The notes under the pieces are model-generated. The model was not told the origin of the DNA. It saw nothing but the letters and a program-made list of their open reading frames with translations, and did not search any database. 23,630 bases of DNA, taken from assembly GCA_023422005.1 (NCBI GenBank), contig JAEZSC010000096.1, positions 1-23,630 on the forward strand, given 5' to 3'. The position numbers were made by a program, and so were the translations under genes. The DNA is from Bacillota bacterium. Its GTDB lineage: Bacteria; Bacillota; Clostridia; Christensenellales; UMGS416. This document shows positions 15,829 to 21,926 of the stretch, piece by piece (position 1 is the stretch's first letter; each line of letters begins with the position of its first letter).

Positions 15829-16707
15829 TTACTTTTGCTTATAGGAACGCATGCGCAGCGCCGAGAGCACCAGGCCCAGCACCGCCGCGCCGCCCAGCAC
15901 GGCCAGCATGACGCCCGTGGACACCACCTGGTCACCCCAGAGCAGCACGACGCCGTTGCCACGCAGATAGCTATCCACCGCTGCCTGCGGCGCGCCATGG
16001 AACACCATCTCGACGGGCTGGCGCAGGAACACCTGGCGCAGCAGCGCGGCGCTGTGGCTGAAGGGGACCAGCAGCACGAACTTTTGCACGAAGGCGGGCA
16101 GTATACCCAGCGGCACATAGACGCCGGTTAAAAAGCCGATCATCGTGCCCAGCAGCGTGCTCAGCGTGGCGAAGGCCGACGAGGTCTTCTGAAAGCTGAC
16201 GACCAGATAGAGGATGGACGCCGCCGTCAAAGAGCTTAGGATCAGGATGCCCAGCGCTTCCAGCAAGTTGGGCAGCGTCAGCCACTGGCCGCCGCCCAGC
16301 ACGATATAGACTTCGCTGATGAGCAGCGCGACGATGCTGAACGCCAGGGAGATCACGACCGCGGACACCAGATAGCTCACAACGACGGCGGTGCGGTTGA
16401 CCGGCGCCACGATGAAGTCGGTGAACTGCTTCTTCTCCACATCCTGCACCATGGTGCCCAGCACGCCCAGCGCCACGGTGACGGCGTTGATGCCCAGCAG
16501 GCCGCTCATGATCCAGCTGTCCACGAGGTAGCGCACGCCCGCCACGTCTCCCACGCGGTCGGTGATGGAGTCCACCTGAATCTTGCCCAGAAACAGCGCG
16601 TACAGCGCAATGATGATCAGCACGCTCAGGAAGGAAAAGAAAACAGATATGCGGTCGCGCACATACACCTTGATGTTGCGCACCGACAAATTCCACATCA
16701 CGTTCAT
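15829..16707 (-). CDS. ABC-2 type exporter permease (DrrB-like)
   Basis: This 292-aa membrane protein starts NVMWNLSVRNIKVYVRDR, a short cytoplasmic N-terminus. About six hydrophobic helices follow, with the ABC-2 arrangement and a LTGVYVPLGILPAFVQKF block near the fifth. The extracytoplasmic loop after the first helix is moderately long. It would form the channel of an exporter with the ATPase encoded upstream, whose stop overlaps this start (ATGA). The substrate is unknown; relatives move drugs, lipids or polysaccharides. Confidence 0.9.
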   Translation of the reverse strand: MNVMWNLSVRNIKVYVRDRISVFFSFLSVLIIIALYALFLGKIQVDSITDRVGDVAGVRYLVDSWIMSGLLGINAVTVALGVLGTMVQDVEKKQFTDFIVAPVNRTAVVVSYLVSAVVISLAFSIVALLISEVYIVLGGGQWLTLPNLLEALGILILSSLTAASILYLVVSFQKTSSAFATLSTLLGTMIGFLTGVYVPLGILPAFVQKFVLLVPFSHSAALLRQVFLRQPVEMVFHGAPQAAVDSYLRGNGVVLLWGDQVVSTGVMLAVLGGAAVLGLVLSALRMRSYKQK

Positions 16708-17633
16708 TGGGCTTCCTCCTGGGTGCGGATGTCTCGGCCTGTCACGTTCATAAAGACGGCGTCCATGTCGCCCTTACGCACCTCGAAGCTGGCCACATGG
16801 CCTTCCACAGCCTTGAGCACTTGCAGGGCGTCCATGCTGTTGTGCACCTGGAGCACCAGCGTGTCGGCACTGGGCGTATAGGCGCGGCCCATGCGGTCCA
16901 GCGCCGCCCGCAGCGCCGCGTCGTCGCCGCTCACCAGGATCAGCGTGTCGCTGCTGTGGCGCTCCTTGAGCTGCGCCGGAGAGCCCTGAGCCACGATGTG
17001 CCCGTGGTCGATGATGGCCACGTCGTCGGCGCCGGCGGCTTCCTCCATGTAGTGGGTGGTCAGGAACACCGTGGTGTTCTCCTTGCGTCGCATGTCGGCG
17101 ATGGTGCTCCACACCCGCAGGCGGGTCTGAGGGTCCAGCCCGGTGGTGGGTTCGTCCAGGAACAGCACCCGCGGCGTGTGGATCAGCGAACGGGCGATGT
17201 CAGCGCGGCGCCGCTGCCCGCCGGACAGCTTGCCGTAGGGCCGGTCGATGCACTCGCCCAGGCCCACAACATCGATCACGTGGCCGATGCGCTTCTTAAG
17301 CTCCGCGCCCTTGAGACCATAAAAGCTGGCGCGCACGGCGATGTTCTCGCGCACGGTCAGCAGTGGGTCCAGCATGGAGTTCTGGAACACGACGCCGATG
17401 CTTCGGCGAATGTCGTCATCCCGGCTGCCCACCTGGTAGCCGTTTATGCAGACGCGGCCCTGGTCCATGCGCAGGATCGTGCAGAGGATGCTGATCGTCG
17501 TGGATTTGCCCGCGCCGTTGGGGCCCAGGAAGGCGAACAGCGCCCCCGGCTCCACGCGGAAGCTGATGTCGTCCACGGCGGTCACGGCGCCGTAGCGCTT
17601 GGTGAGGTTTTCCACTTCTATGATGCTTGGCAT
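16704..17633 (-). CDS. ABC transporter ATP-binding protein (DrrA-like)
   Basis: This 309-aa ATPase has a complete nucleotide-binding domain. Walker A is GPNGAGKST (37-45), the Q-loop is Gln84, the signature LSGGQ is at 136-140, Walker B is VLFLDEP (Asp160-Glu161) and the H-loop is His194. A C-terminal extension of about 90 residues matches the DrrA group of drug-resistance ATPases. ATG 17633 was chosen because AAGGAGG lies 4 bases upstream and the protein then starts MPSIIEVENLTKRYG; an in-frame ATG 36 bases upstream lacks this. It is coupled to the permease by an ATGA overlap. Confidence 0.93.
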   Translation of the reverse strand: MPSIIEVENLTKRYGAVTAVDDISFRVEPGALFAFLGPNGAGKSTTISILCTILRMDQGRVCINGYQVGSRDDDIRRSIGVVFQNSMLDPLLTVRENIAVRASFYGLKGAELKKRIGHVIDVVGLGECIDRPYGKLSGGQRRRADIARSLIHTPRVLFLDEPTTGLDPQTRLRVWSTIADMRRKENTTVFLTTHYMEEAAGADDVAIIDHGHIVAQGSPAQLKERHSSDTLILVSGDDAALRAALDRMGRAYTPSADTLVLQVHNSMDALQVLKAVEGHVASFEVRKGDMDAVFMNVTGRDIRTQEEAQ

Positions 17634-17675
17634 AGGGCCTCCTTGCGGCCGCCGCAATCGGTCGGGCACTATCTA

Positions 17676-17684
17676 ATTTTACCA
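17676..17684 (-). promoter_or_regulatory. Extended -10 promoter of the ABC exporter
   Basis: On the minus strand TGGTAAAAT forms a TGn-extended -10 (TAAAAT) 42 bases before the ATG at 17633. The -35 region is poor. It is divergent from the SpmA-like gene. Confidence 0.4.
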
Positions 17685-17768
17685 GAGTATGTAGGGCATC
17701 GTCCATTGTGAAAATCGTATAAGTTGGGCACTTGGACGATAAGGACACGGTTGGATAAAAGAGAGAGG

Positions 17769-17797
17769 GCATATTTCTCCCCAAGAGCCAATACGAT
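17769..17797 (+). promoter_or_regulatory. Candidate sigma-E (mother-cell sporulation) promoter of the spmA-like gene
   Basis: GCATATT at 17769-17775 is a full match to the sigma-E -35 consensus (kmATATT). After exactly 14 bp comes AATACGAT at 17790-17797, which matches most of the -10 consensus CATACAnT. In B. subtilis spmA is a sigma-E gene, so the match fits the gene. The predicted start near 17804 leaves a leader under 20 nt, just covering the SD AAAGGGGAGG. Confidence 0.5.
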
Positions 17798-17820
17798 GCA
17801 CAAAGGGGAGGGATGGGCCG

Positions 17821-18441
17821 ATGATGAACGGCATCTGGGCGGTCATGATCCTGCTGAGCGTGGGGTGTGCCGCGGCCACCGGCCGGCTGGACGCGCTGCT
17901 GGGCGCATCCATGGATGGCGCAACGGCGGCCATTGGCCTGTTTCTTAAGCTGCTGGCCGTGTATGTGCTGTGGTGCGGTATATTGGAAATCTTAAGCGAC
18001 AGCGGCCTGGCCGACCGCTTTGCGCGGCTGCTGCGCCGGCCGCTGCGCTGGCTTTACCCCGGCGTGCCGGCGGAATCGGCGGCGGCGCGCCAGATCAGCC
18101 TGAACATGGCAGCCAACATGCTTGGCGTGGGCAACGCCGCCACGCCGGCGGGGCTGGAAGCCATCCGATTGATGAAACCGCTCTCAAAAGAAAGAGACGA
18201 AGCCTCCGACGACATCTGCATGCTGCTGGTCGTCAACTGCTCCTCCATGCAGCTGCTGCCCACCACGGTCATCGCGCTGCGCCAGGCGGCGGGCTCCGCC
18301 GCGCCGGCGGACATCCTGCCGGCGGCGCTGTTGAGTTCTTTGGGTGCGGTGGCGCTGGGTGTGCTGGCCGCCAAGGCGCTGGCGGGGCTGCAGTGGAAAC
18401 GCAGAAAAGAGAGAGCTACGGCTGCGCAACGTGCTTCTTAA
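17821..18441 (+). CDS. spmA: SpmA-like spore maturation protein
   Basis: This 206-aa membrane protein has the nucleoside-recognition ('Gate') domain of SpmA. Key blocks are MMNGIWAVMILLSVGCAAAT, VLWCGILEILSDSGL, the conserved MLGVGNAATPAGLEA (100-114) and VVNCSSMQLLPTTVIALR. SpmA takes part in dehydration of the spore core in endospore formers. Normally spmB follows directly, but here the next gene is convergent and unrelated. The start is one of two adjacent ATGs (17821 or 17824) behind a strong SD. The last 26 bases overlap the end of the convergent TSCPD gene, and the Lys/Arg-rich tail is probably poorly conserved. Confidence 0.88.
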   Translation: MMNGIWAVMILLSVGCAAATGRLDALLGASMDGATAAIGLFLKLLAVYVLWCGILEILSDSGLADRFARLLRRPLRWLYPGVPAESAAARQISLNMAANMLGVGNAATPAGLEAIRLMKPLSKERDEASDDICMLLVVNCSSMQLLPTTVIALRQAAGSAAPADILPAALLSSLGAVALGVLAAKALAGLQWKRRKERATAAQRAS

Positions 18442-18661
18442 GTGCTTTTGCCAACTGGTCGGGGCAGGAGGTGCCGTTTTGACACTGTATGCCCTCCAGC
18501 AATTCGATGACCTCGCCCACCGGGCGGCCCTGCACCAGCCGGGCCAGGCCCTGCAGATTGCCTCCGCAGCCGCCCTCGAACCGGCAGGCGGTCACGACGC
18601 CATCCTGCACTTCAAACTGTATGTTGCGGGAACAGGTCCCCTTGGTCGCATATTTTTGCAT
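18416..18661 (-). CDS. TSCPD domain-containing small protein
   Basis: This 81-aa Cys-rich protein consists of one TSCPD domain, the small domain also found at the C-terminus of some ribonucleotide reductases. Cysteines are at 10, 26, 32, 60 and 66, with GGCGGN and the name-giving TSCPDQLA; metal binding is likely but not shown. Stand-alone versions are common in Clostridia and their role is unknown. The gene starts 2 bases after the DUF4364 stop and is probably cotranscribed with it. Its end overlaps the convergent spmA-like gene by 26 bases. Confidence 0.85.
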   Translation of the reverse strand: MQKYATKGTCSRNIQFEVQDGVVTACRFEGGCGGNLQGLARLVQGRPVGEVIELLEGIQCQNGTSCPDQLAKALKKHVAQP

Positions 18662-18663
18662 GG

Positions 18664-19218
18664 TTACTTGCCTTTCTCGATTTGTGTCTCATCCCGGGTC
18701 AGTTCGGAAATCAAGCCGGCATAGAGCTGCTCGCCCCGCTCGCGGAACCGCCGGCACACGCCCTCGGCGGCTGCGGCGGTGGCGGCGGACAGCTGCAACT
18801 CCAGCAGCGTCTGCAGGTTTTCGGTGATCCGCAGGCGGATGGGGTATTCGCTGGCCGAATCCTGTGAATATTCAGCGCTGATCTGAAAAGAGCGCTCCAG
18901 GGCCACGCGCCGCTCGGCGATGCGCGCGTCGATGGAGGAGCGGATGGGCAGCGGAATGCGGCTTTTGAGCAGCGAAAGCACGCCCAAGCCGTCGGCGGTT
19001 ACGCTGAACAGCTTGCGCCCATCCTGGCTGCGCTCGGCCAGCAGCTTTTCATCGCAAAGATCCCGCAGGTGCTGCTCCAGGTCGAAATACAGCATCCAAT
19101 TGTTTTCCTGGTTCAGCTTGACGATCTCGTCGTGCTCCAACCCCATGCCCATGCGCGAAATCAAAAAGAGCAGGATCAGCCGGTTGCCGGCAGGATCAGG
19201 TTTGATTGTGTATTTCAT
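18664..19218 (-). CDS. DUF4364 family protein (winged-helix-like)
   Basis: This 184-aa soluble protein begins with residues resembling a winged helix (NRLILLFLISRMG, then QENNWMLYFDLEQHLRDLCDEKLL and RKLFSVTADGLGVLSLL). A second alpha/beta half follows. This is the pattern of the clostridial DUF4364 family, suspected to be transcription regulators but not characterised. The start ATG 19218 keeps the family N-terminus. It has no Shine-Dalgarno, because a TGGTATAAT promoter box ends only 6 bases before it, so the mRNA should be leaderless or nearly so. It is followed closely by the TSCPD gene. Confidence 0.8.
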   Translation of the reverse strand: MKYTIKPDPAGNRLILLFLISRMGMGLEHDEIVKLNQENNWMLYFDLEQHLRDLCDEKLLAERSQDGRKLFSVTADGLGVLSLLKSRIPLPIRSSIDARIAERRVALERSFQISAEYSQDSASEYPIRLRITENLQTLLELQLSAATAAAAEGVCRRFRERGEQLYAGLISELTRDETQIEKGK

Positions 19219-19224
19219 AAATCT

Positions 19225-19233
19225 ATTATACCA
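19225..19233 (-). promoter_or_regulatory. Extended -10 promoter abutting the DUF4364 start codon
   Basis: On the minus strand TGGTATAAT is a perfect TATAAT with the TGn extension. Six bases separate it from the ATG, so the normal start point falls on or next to the A of ATG. Confidence 0.6.
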
Positions 19234-19308
19234 AAATCGCCGGCCTGCGTCCTGTGACTTTCATTGGATTTCAGCATAAATCGCGTTCCGTGACAAACAA
19301 TAAGAAAA

Positions 19309-19338
19309 ATCGCCCGGCGATTGTGGTCGCCGGACGAT
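19309..19338 (-). terminator. Intrinsic terminator, distal to the SASP gene
   Basis: On the minus strand ATCG-x-CCGGCGA-type arms (12 bp with one mismatch, 6-nt loop) are followed by TTTTTCTTATTG. It lies about 190 bases after the SASP stop, beyond two other hairpins. Confidence 0.65.
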
Positions 19339-19399
19339 CAACAGTCCGCGTTCAATCACTAAAGGAGCGCATAAGCGTTGAAAGTGATTTGTTGGTTCC

Positions 19400-19428
19400 G
19401 CCCGCGATGCTTTTTCAGCATCGCGGGC
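19400..19428. repeat. Perfect 11-bp hairpin, no T-run
   Basis: GCCCGCGATGC and GCATCGCGGGC flank a 7-nt loop (TTTTTCA). The flanks GGTT and AACC can extend the stem past a 2-nt bulge. It is in the 310-base gap 19219-19528, which also holds the hairpins at 19309 and 19482 and no convincing protein gene. Confidence 0.6.
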
Positions 19429-19481
19429 AACCATAGGCGCGGCCGGGTTGTATCTTGACGCGATGCGAGGATTTTCATAAC

Positions 19482-19509
19482 GTCGAGGGAACCCACGGGT
19501 TCCCTCGAC
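19482..19509. terminator. 13-bp perfect inverted repeat just after the SASP gene
   Basis: GTCGAGGGAACCC and GGGTTCCCTCGAC are separated by 2 bases, 19 bases past the SASP stop. It is the first structure a SASP transcript meets. It lacks a T-tract (GTTATG follows on the minus strand), so it may be a 3'-end stabiliser or a partial terminator, with 19309-19338 as the final one. Confidence 0.5.
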
Positions 19510-19528
19510 CTTCCGGGGCTGTCAGACC

Positions 19529-19750
19529 TTACTTGGAGCCGGAGAGCTGCTGTTGGCCCAACGCGACCAGTTTCTTGGTCATGTTGCCGCCAACGCGGCC
19601 GCAGTCGCGGCTGGTCACGTCTCCCCAGCTTGTGCCATGGGGAACGTTGATGGCCAGTTCGGACGCGATCTCGTATTTCATGTTATAGAGGGCGTTCTTG
19701 GCTCCGGCCACCAGAGGTTTTGCATTGCTGATACGGCTAGGAATATCCAT
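19529..19750 (-). CDS. Alpha/beta-type small acid-soluble spore protein (SASP)
   Basis: This 73-aa protein binds and protects DNA in dormant spores and is broken down at germination. Both SASP signatures are present: NMKYEIASELAI (23-34), containing the Glu-Ile bond normally cut by the germination protease GPR, and VGGNMTKKLV (53-62). Length is typical. The SD AGGGAGG is 9 bases before the ATG but lies inside a long inverted repeat (19752-19829). A candidate sigma-G promoter lies near 19938-19966. A Cys (Cys50) in the second conserved segment is unusual but not disqualifying. Confidence 0.96.
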   Translation of the reverse strand: MDIPSRISNAKPLVAGAKNALYNMKYEIASELAINVPHGTSWGDVTSRDCGRVGGNMTKKLVALGQQQLSGSK

Positions 19751-19751
19751 T

Positions 19752-19829
19752 CGGTTTTGCCTCCCTTCGCTGATTGACTCTTTGTGAGCCTTGCACTACT
19801 AATCTGTCCATCAGCGAGGGGCAAAACCG
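19752..19829 (-). promoter_or_regulatory. Long inverted repeat sequestering the SASP ribosome binding site
   Basis: The arm 19752-19774 pairs with 19810-19829 around a 35-nt loop. There are 10 bp perfect (CGGTTTTGCC/GGCAAAACCG), then a short bulged part, then 8 bp perfect (TCGCTGAT/ATCAGCGA). In the minus-strand mRNA the SD AGGGAGG (19766-19760) is in the 3' arm, one base before the start region. If transcribed, it could block translation until opened. Otherwise it is a palindromic DNA site. Confidence 0.6.
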
Positions 19830-19937
19830 TGGTAAAAGTTCGACCGAAATGCACATGGGCGGCGGCGCTGCCAGCCCTTGGCGCGGCCAGCAAATGCCAA
19901 AGCGCTCCATGACGGGGTTATGCGTGCGGGCGCACAT

Positions 19938-19966
19938 CAGTATGTGACAGTTTGCCCGCCAAATTC
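19938..19966 (-). promoter_or_regulatory. Weak candidate sigma-G promoter of the SASP gene
   Basis: GAATT (19966-19962) and CATACTG (19944-19938) are 17 bp apart on the minus strand. This resembles the sigma-G pattern GHATR-17/18-CATnHTA, with one mismatch in each box. It would give a leader of about 180 nt that includes the inverted repeat. Nothing else was found in the 236-base gap 19751-19986. Confidence 0.3.
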
Positions 19967-19986
19967 CTTCGTATATTGAAAAGAAA

Positions 19987-20223
19987 TCAGATCAAAAAAT
20001 GCGACAAAGCCGCCAGCAATTCCGATACGTCGCCGGTGTAGGCATCCAGCAGCAGCGGCTGGCTCAGGTCCAGGCTCAGGATGCCCAGTATGGACTTGGC
20101 GTCCACGACATAGCGGGCCTGGCGCAGGTCGATGTCATAATTAAATTGCGAAACGATGTGGCACAGCGCCTGCGCCTCCTTGACGTCGTGCACCTGCACG
20201 TTCAGCGTATGTACCTTGTTCAT
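19987..20223 (-). CDS. HPr-like protein lacking the active-site histidine
   Basis: This 78-aa protein has the HPr fold pattern: a helix with VSQFNYDIDL, then RYVVDAKSILGILSLDL, which matches the HPr Ser46 region (KSIMGVMSL), with Ser44 here. The phosphotransfer motif GIHARP is missing. By ungapped alignment Asp13 falls in the His15 column, with His12 next to it. It is therefore unlikely to be a PTS phosphocarrier. Like Crh of Bacillus it could be regulatory through the Ser, but that is inference. The start at 20223 has GGAGG 6-7 bases upstream. Its ATG overlaps the metalloprotease stop (ATGA). Confidence 0.8.
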   Translation of the reverse strand: MNKVHTLNVQVHDVKEAQALCHIVSQFNYDIDLRQARYVVDAKSILGILSLDLSQPLLLDAYTGDVSELLAALSHFLI

Positions 20224-21413
20224 GGGTTGCCTCCTGCTTTTGCCTTTTGTTGGGCCAGCCAATGCCCGAAGCCCAGCTCCATGGCGTCGGCGTCCAGCCC
20301 GAGCTCTTCGGCCAGGGCCCGCGCCGTGCGCTGCTGCGTGGCTTCCAGCTTTTCGGCAGCGGTCACGGCGATGTGCCCATGGCGTTGCATGGATTGCAGT
20401 GTCTTGCGCATGCTGTCCCAGCCGCAGGTATCCATCAGAAAAGCGGCCAGGGCCTTGGATGTCGCATAATATCGGGAAACGGCGGCGGCGTCCGAGGGGT
20501 CTATCCTCTCCAGATCGATGACGACCTGGTCGGCATAGCGGTTCATGGGGCCGGCCAACTCCTGGGCCGTGAGGCCATGGGGTTGCCGCAGGCTGCCCCG
20601 GGAATCCTCCAGCAGCCCGGCCATACCCTCCTGCAGCCAGTAGGCGGCGTTGTCCTGGCTTAGGTCGCTGAGCATGCCGTGCACGCTTTCGTGCAGCAGC
20701 ATGCGCTCATACTGCTGGAGGGATACCCCGCTGTCGCGGAAAAGCTTGATGGCCTCGCCGTACTCGTGCCAGCCGCCCACCCATGCAGGCAGGTCCAGCT
20801 TGATGGACTGCAGGAAGGTCTGCCGATCGTCATAGAGCTTGACGACGAAACCCTGGGGCGGGCGGTAGCCCAGTTCTTCTTGCAGCGCTGCGGCGTTGCG
20901 CGCCTGGGCTTTGCACAGCTCGCCGGCCAGGCGAGTGCCGCGGGGTTGATAAAGCACCTGCACGTCGCCCTGGCTAACACTTTGGAAGTCCGGCCCGGCC
21001 CACAGCAGCAGCCCGTCGGCATAGCGCATCCGGGCGGGGAAGGTGCAGGCGCGGCTTTCACCGGCAAGCCGGTAGCTCTGGCGCACGGTGGCGGTAACGT
21101 CTTCACCATCGCGGCGCACGTCTGCCGCGTTCAGCGTAAAGCCGGTCACGTCCACACCCTTGGCCGCGCGGATCAGGTTGCGCTCCTCGGCAAACAGCGT
21201 GGTATCGTCCGGCGTTACCGTGGCTGCATAGGCGGTCTCGTCACGGGCCTCAACCGCCGCGACCCTGCTCGCCAGCAGGTCGTCCACGTCCCGCATAGCG
21301 GCCAGGTCTTGCGCCGGAGCGCGGGTGCAGGCGGCCAGCGCGGCGGCAAGCAGAACGACCAGCGCCAGCCTGGGCGCCTTTGCGGCGCTTTTCCATGGTT
21401 TGGTATTCATCAT
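20220..21413 (-). CDS. Lipoprotein gluzincin-like metalloprotease (peptidase MA-like)
   Basis: This 397-aa protein has a lipoprotein signal (RLALVVLLAAALAAC, predicted lipidated Cys29). An N-terminal region of about 130 residues resembles a small NTF2-like or cystatin-like fold. The zinc protease core has HESVH at 241-245 and the third ligand Glu262 in WLQEGMAGLLED, 17 residues after the second His, as in peptidase MA-type families. It should act outside the membrane; its substrate is unknown. The start is the ATGATG at 21413/21410, right before the signal. A longer frame to 21512 has no export signal at its start. No SD is present, and a TATACT box ends 5 bases upstream. It is coupled to the HPr-like gene. 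Confidence 0.83.
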   Translation of the reverse strand: MMNTKPWKSAAKAPRLALVVLLAAALAACTRAPAQDLAAMRDVDDLLASRVAAVEARDETAYAATVTPDDTTLFAEERNLIRAAKGVDVTGFTLNAADVRRDGEDVTATVRQSYRLAGESRACTFPARMRYADGLLLWAGPDFQSVSQGDVQVLYQPRGTRLAGELCKAQARNAAALQEELGYRPPQGFVVKLYDDRQTFLQSIKLDLPAWVGGWHEYGEAIKLFRDSGVSLQQYERMLLHESVHGMLSDLSQDNAAYWLQEGMAGLLEDSRGSLRQPHGLTAQELAGPMNRYADQVVIDLERIDPSDAAAVSRYYATSKALAAFLMDTCGWDSMRKTLQSMQRHGHIAVTAAEKLEATQQRTARALAEELGLDADAMELGFGHWLAQQKAKAGGNP

Positions 21414-21418
21414 CCTAT

Positions 21419-21424
21419 AGTATA
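21419..21424 (-). promoter_or_regulatory. -10 box abutting the metalloprotease start codon
   Basis: TATACT on the minus strand ends 5 bases before the ATGATG start. The -35 region is poor. If real, the mRNA begins within the double ATG, giving a leaderless message, which fits the missing SD. Confidence 0.35.
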
Positions 21425-21492
21425 TCGCAGACCGGCCGCTGTATCTTGCGTTGTTTCCCCTATTTTTCTTCTGTTTTTTCGAAAACAACCTA

Positions 21493-21520
21493 TTGCATTT
21501 CGTATAGAACATGATATACT
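21493..21520 (+). promoter_or_regulatory. Promoter of the padR operon
   Basis: TTGCAT at 21493-21498, a 16-bp spacer and TATACT at 21515-21520 with a TGn extension (TGATATACT) form an extended -10 promoter. The predicted start is near 21527, with a 70-nt leader to padR. Confidence 0.5.
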
Positions 21521-21547
21521 CGCAGTAGTAAACATCGTACAGTAGTA
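21517..21547 (+). promoter_or_regulatory. Possible PadR operator
   Basis: The small palindrome TACTCGCAGTA (21517-21527) overlaps the -10 box. AGTAGTA recurs at 21524-21530 and 21541-21547, 17 bases apart, straddling the predicted start. The position suits autorepression; the match to a PadR site is inference. Confidence 0.35.
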
Positions 21548-21596
21548 GCGGACGCGCACTACAATATGATGAGATCTAAATCATAAGGAGCATGCC

Positions 21597-21926
21597 ATGA
21601 ACATCCAATTTAAAAAGGGTGTGTTGGAACTGTGCGTACTGTCGATGCTCGCGGCGGGAGACCGGTACGGTTATGACCTGGCCAGCCATTTGTCCCAGTC
21701 CATCGATATCTCTGACGGCACCATCTACCCCATCCTCAGAAGGCTCAAGGCAGAAGGTTTTTTAACAACCTATCTGCAGGAGGCAAGCGGTGGCCCGCCG
21801 CGAAAGTATTATGCGCTGACCGACAGCGGCCGGCGAGAGCAGAAGGCGCTGCGCGATGAGTGGCGCAGCTTTGTAGGCAGTGTAAACGGCATCATTGAGG
21901 AGGAATCCGATCATGCGCAAGGTTGA
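21597..21926 (+). CDS. PadR family transcriptional regulator
   Basis: This 109-aa protein has the short PadR form. A winged helix-turn-helix starts FKKGVLELCVLSMLAAGDRY, with the recognition segment ISDGTIYPILRRLKAEGFL (38-56) and the wing GGPPRKYYALTDSG. A short C-terminal dimerisation helix follows. PadR proteins repress their own operon, and here the two downstream genes are envelope proteins. The start has AAGGAG 6 bases upstream. The end overlaps the next gene by 14 bases. Confidence 0.94.
   Translation: MNIQFKKGVLELCVLSMLAAGDRYGYDLASHLSQSIDISDGTIYPILRRLKAEGFLTTYLQEASGGPPRKYYALTDSGRREQKALRDEWRSFVGSVNGIIEEESDHAQG

Noticed and set aside
19455..19483. TTGACG-17-TAACGT on the plus strand, which could drive antisense RNA to the SASP gene
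   Set aside because: The -10 matches only three of six positions and overlaps a hairpin arm.
19678..19937. Two short minus-strand frames in the SASP leader
   Set aside because: No SD and no recognisable sequence, and they overlap the SASP start in other frames.
21413..21512. Extension of the metalloprotease to an upstream ATG at 21512
   Set aside because: It would bury the lipoprotein signal behind 33 polar residues, and no SD precedes that ATG.
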